Below, piece by piece: positions 62,856 to 64,000 of a stretch of 64,000 nt of DNA. A model generated the notes under the pieces. The model did not search any database and had not been told where the DNA came from. It saw only the letters and a program-made list of their open reading frames with translations. Source of the DNA: Oscillospiraceae bacterium (GTDB lineage Bacteria > Bacillota > Clostridia > Oscillospirales > Oscillospiraceae); contig JAFQFP010000013.1 in assembly GCA_017398625.1 (NCBI GenBank), positions 1-64,000 on the forward strand, given 5' to 3'. The number at the start of each line of letters is the position of its first letter. The first letter of the stretch is position 1. The position numbers and the translations under genes were made by a program.

Positions 62856-63200
62856 TGGAGCCGAGGGGAATCGAACCCCTGTCCGAAAGCAACTTGGAAA
62901 GAACTTCTCCGGGCGCAGTTTGTTATTTACATTCCCTCAACCGGACGGGAACAAACACCCTGCCGGCGTCAGTAGCTTCATTATGCATGGTGCGCTCAAA
63001 GCTTTGCGCACGCACGGTCTCCACTCAGATCACACCCGAGCCCGGCTCGTGGACCTTCCGGGGCGGATGGGCGCCTAATTAGGCAGCCAGAGCAACAGTT
63101 TTGTTGTCAGTTAAATTTAAAAGTTACCCGTTTTATCGTGGTCAGGCGCCACGGCCCGCTTATCCAGCCTCACTACCCCCGTCGAAACCAGTACATCCCC
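62853..63200 (-). ncRNA. ssrA: Transfer-messenger RNA (tmRNA)
   Basis: 348 bases. The 5' end GGGGATGTACTGGTTTCGACGG (63200-63179) and the 3' end GGTTCGATTCCCCTCGGCTCCACCA (T-loop and acceptor; CCA at 62855-62853 is encoded) are typical. The tag frame ends at a TAA (63081-63079) and encodes ...DNKTVALAA, most likely beginning NLT; the resume codon was not fixed. tmRNA rescues ribosomes stalled on broken messages. Its protein partner smpB is two genes away. Three plus-strand reading frames across this region are not genes. Confidence 0.95.
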
Positions 63201-63228
63201 GTTTCTAGGCTATAAATGAGATTGGAAG

Positions 63229-63253
63229 CGGTGGGATGGGAGCCATCCCACCG
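63229..63253 (-). terminator. Hairpin between the cyclophilin gene and tmRNA
   Basis: CGGTGGGATGG (63229-63239) and CCATCCCACCG (63243-63253), GAG loop. There is no T-run after it on the minus strand and no clear tmRNA promoter, so it may be a processing or weak termination site. Confidence 0.65.
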
Positions 63254-63263
63254 TTGTTGTTTT

Positions 63264-63800
63264 TTAGAATCTGCCGTAAGGATCAGGAAGCTTCTTAGGC
63301 TCGGGATAGGTCTCGCCGTGGGTATCTACGGTGATGGAAGCAATTTTCTGCTCCTCTACGGGACGGTCCTGCATACCGGTCTTGGTAGCTGCGATCGCGT
63401 CAACAACATCCAAACCGGAAGTTACCTTGCCAAATGCTGCATACTGGCCGTCCAGATGCTTGGCATCCTGGTGCATAATAAAGAACTGGGAGCCAGCGGA
63501 GTTGGGGCTGGAGGAACGGGCCATAGACAACACGCCCCGCTTATGACGCAGTTCATTTTTAACGCCGTTAAAGAAGAACTCGCCCTTGATGCAGTAACCG
63601 GGGCCACCCATACCGGTGCCTTCGGGGCAACCGCCCTGGATCATAAAGCCGCGGATAACACGGTGGAAGATCAGGCCATCATAGAAATTATGATTGCACA
63701 GATCGATAAAATTGTAAACGCTCTGGGGTGCGATTTCGGGGTACAGTTCACCCTCGATAACACCGCCGTTTTCCATGGTGATTTTGAAAGTAGGATTCAT
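63264..63800 (-). CDS. Cyclophilin-type peptidyl-prolyl cis-trans isomerase
   Basis: 178 residues, no signal peptide, so cytoplasmic. The core has FHRVIRGFMIQGGCPEGTGMGGPGY, SPNSAGSQFFIMHQDAKHLDGQYAAFGKV, with the catalytic Arg in FHRV and the active-site QFF. It speeds proline isomerisation. It starts one base after the smpB stop and is likely in the same transcript. Confidence 0.95.
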   Translation of the reverse strand: MNPTFKITMENGGVIEGELYPEIAPQSVYNFIDLCNHNFYDGLIFHRVIRGFMIQGGCPEGTGMGGPGYCIKGEFFFNGVKNELRHKRGVLSMARSSSPNSAGSQFFIMHQDAKHLDGQYAAFGKVTSGLDVVDAIAATKTGMQDRPVEEQKIASITVDTHGETYPEPKKLPDPYGRF

Positions 63801-63801
63801 A

Positions 63802-64000
63802 TCAATATCTCTCCTTCATTGCGCGGTCGATTTGACGCTTGGCGTCCCGCTCGGCCGCAGATTGTCGTTTGTCGTATAGCTTCTTACCCTTACACAGTCC
63901 AACCTTCACCTTCACTAAACTACCCTTTAGATAGACAGAAAGGGGAATCAGCGCATAGCCGTCCTGTTTGACCTTACCCAGAAGCCGCATAATCTCTCGC
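63802..64000 (-). CDS. smpB: SsrA-binding protein SmpB (5' end off the window)
   Basis: The visible C-terminal 65 residues read REIMRLLGKVKQDGYALIPL, then LVKVKVGLCKGKKLYDKRQSAAERDAKRQIDRAMKERY. The GKKLYDKR element and the basic helical tail are diagnostic for SmpB, which delivers tmRNA to stalled ribosomes. The first internal ATG (63990) is not the real start, because the frame is open to the window edge. Confidence 0.95.
   Translation of the reverse strand, partial: REIMRLLGKVKQDGYALIPLSVYLKGSLVKVKVGLCKGKKLYDKRQSAAERDAKRQIDRAMKERY

Noticed and set aside
62853..62900. A separate tRNA gene
   Set aside because: The T-loop and CCA belong to the tRNA-like domain of tmRNA, as the rest of the RNA shows.
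62824..63082. Three overlapping plus-strand small open frames
   Set aside because: They lie across the tmRNA on the opposite strand.

Overview
The window is a gene-dense stretch (no visible rRNA, tRNA or CRISPR array) from the chromosome of a Gram-positive, low-to-mid GC member of the Bacillota, most likely class Clostridia, order Oscillospirales. The basis is the gene content: a T-box-regulated alaS, an L10-leader-controlled rplJL, a tandem glycine riboswitch before glyA, an EcfA1-A2-T module, a ClpE-type unfoldase, WhiA, and several families typical of Clostridia (DUF1292, DUF4317, DUF1385). Sigma-A-like promoters are sharp and easy to read, and most transcription units end in clear hairpin-plus-T terminators. 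The genus assignment is inference.

Layout. 1-325: C-terminal end of a probable surface protein, then a hairpin-rich spacer. 671-11756 (plus): an AMP-binding-like protein, T-box and alaS, comEC, holA, an RNase M5-like toprim protein, an ABC-F ATPase, a small membrane protein, and an Mrp ATPase with an overlapping zinc-ribbon gene. 11795-17470 (minus): a CofE-like protein, a polytopic membrane protein, and the rpmG-secE-nusG-rplK-rplA-(L10 leader)-rplJ-rplL cluster, which is not followed by rpoB. 17704-21598: ruvX (plus) converging on a TSUP transporter split into two overlapping half genes, a PpiC-type foldase, a probable structured ncRNA, DUF1292 and a small membrane protein (all minus).

21768-31050 (plus): class A PBP, a methyltransferase, ecfA1-ecfA2-ecfT-truA, and a ClpE-like unfoldase. 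31122-34783: small genes, a PyrF-like protein without its catalytic motif, a low-complexity lipoprotein, murB and whiA. 34783-47185: dnaE, a lipoprotein with a two-component system, DUF1385-prmC, recA-recX, rimO-pgsA. 47286-55276: DUF4317, a cytidylate-kinase-like protein, a cysteine desulfidase family protein joined to a GH2 beta-galactosidase, and a lone B12-binding radical SAM enzyme. 55477-64000: glycine riboswitch-glyA, a MATE exporter, a large MacB-like ABC transporter, a GNAT protein, and the trans-translation pair ssrA (tmRNA) and smpB (truncated by the window end) with a cyclophilin between them.

Most of the window is core housekeeping. I do not see a clear defence island, prophage or biosynthetic cluster. 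The most interesting leads are small and local: the unidentified minus-strand structured RNA (20782-20960), the RBS-sequestering hairpin before the split TSUP pair, the zinc-ribbon insertion in the extracellular part of the PBP, the apparent PyrF pseudoenzyme, the orphan CofE-like protein, the lone cobalamin radical SAM enzyme, and the tmRNA whose CCA end lies inside a long hairpin.
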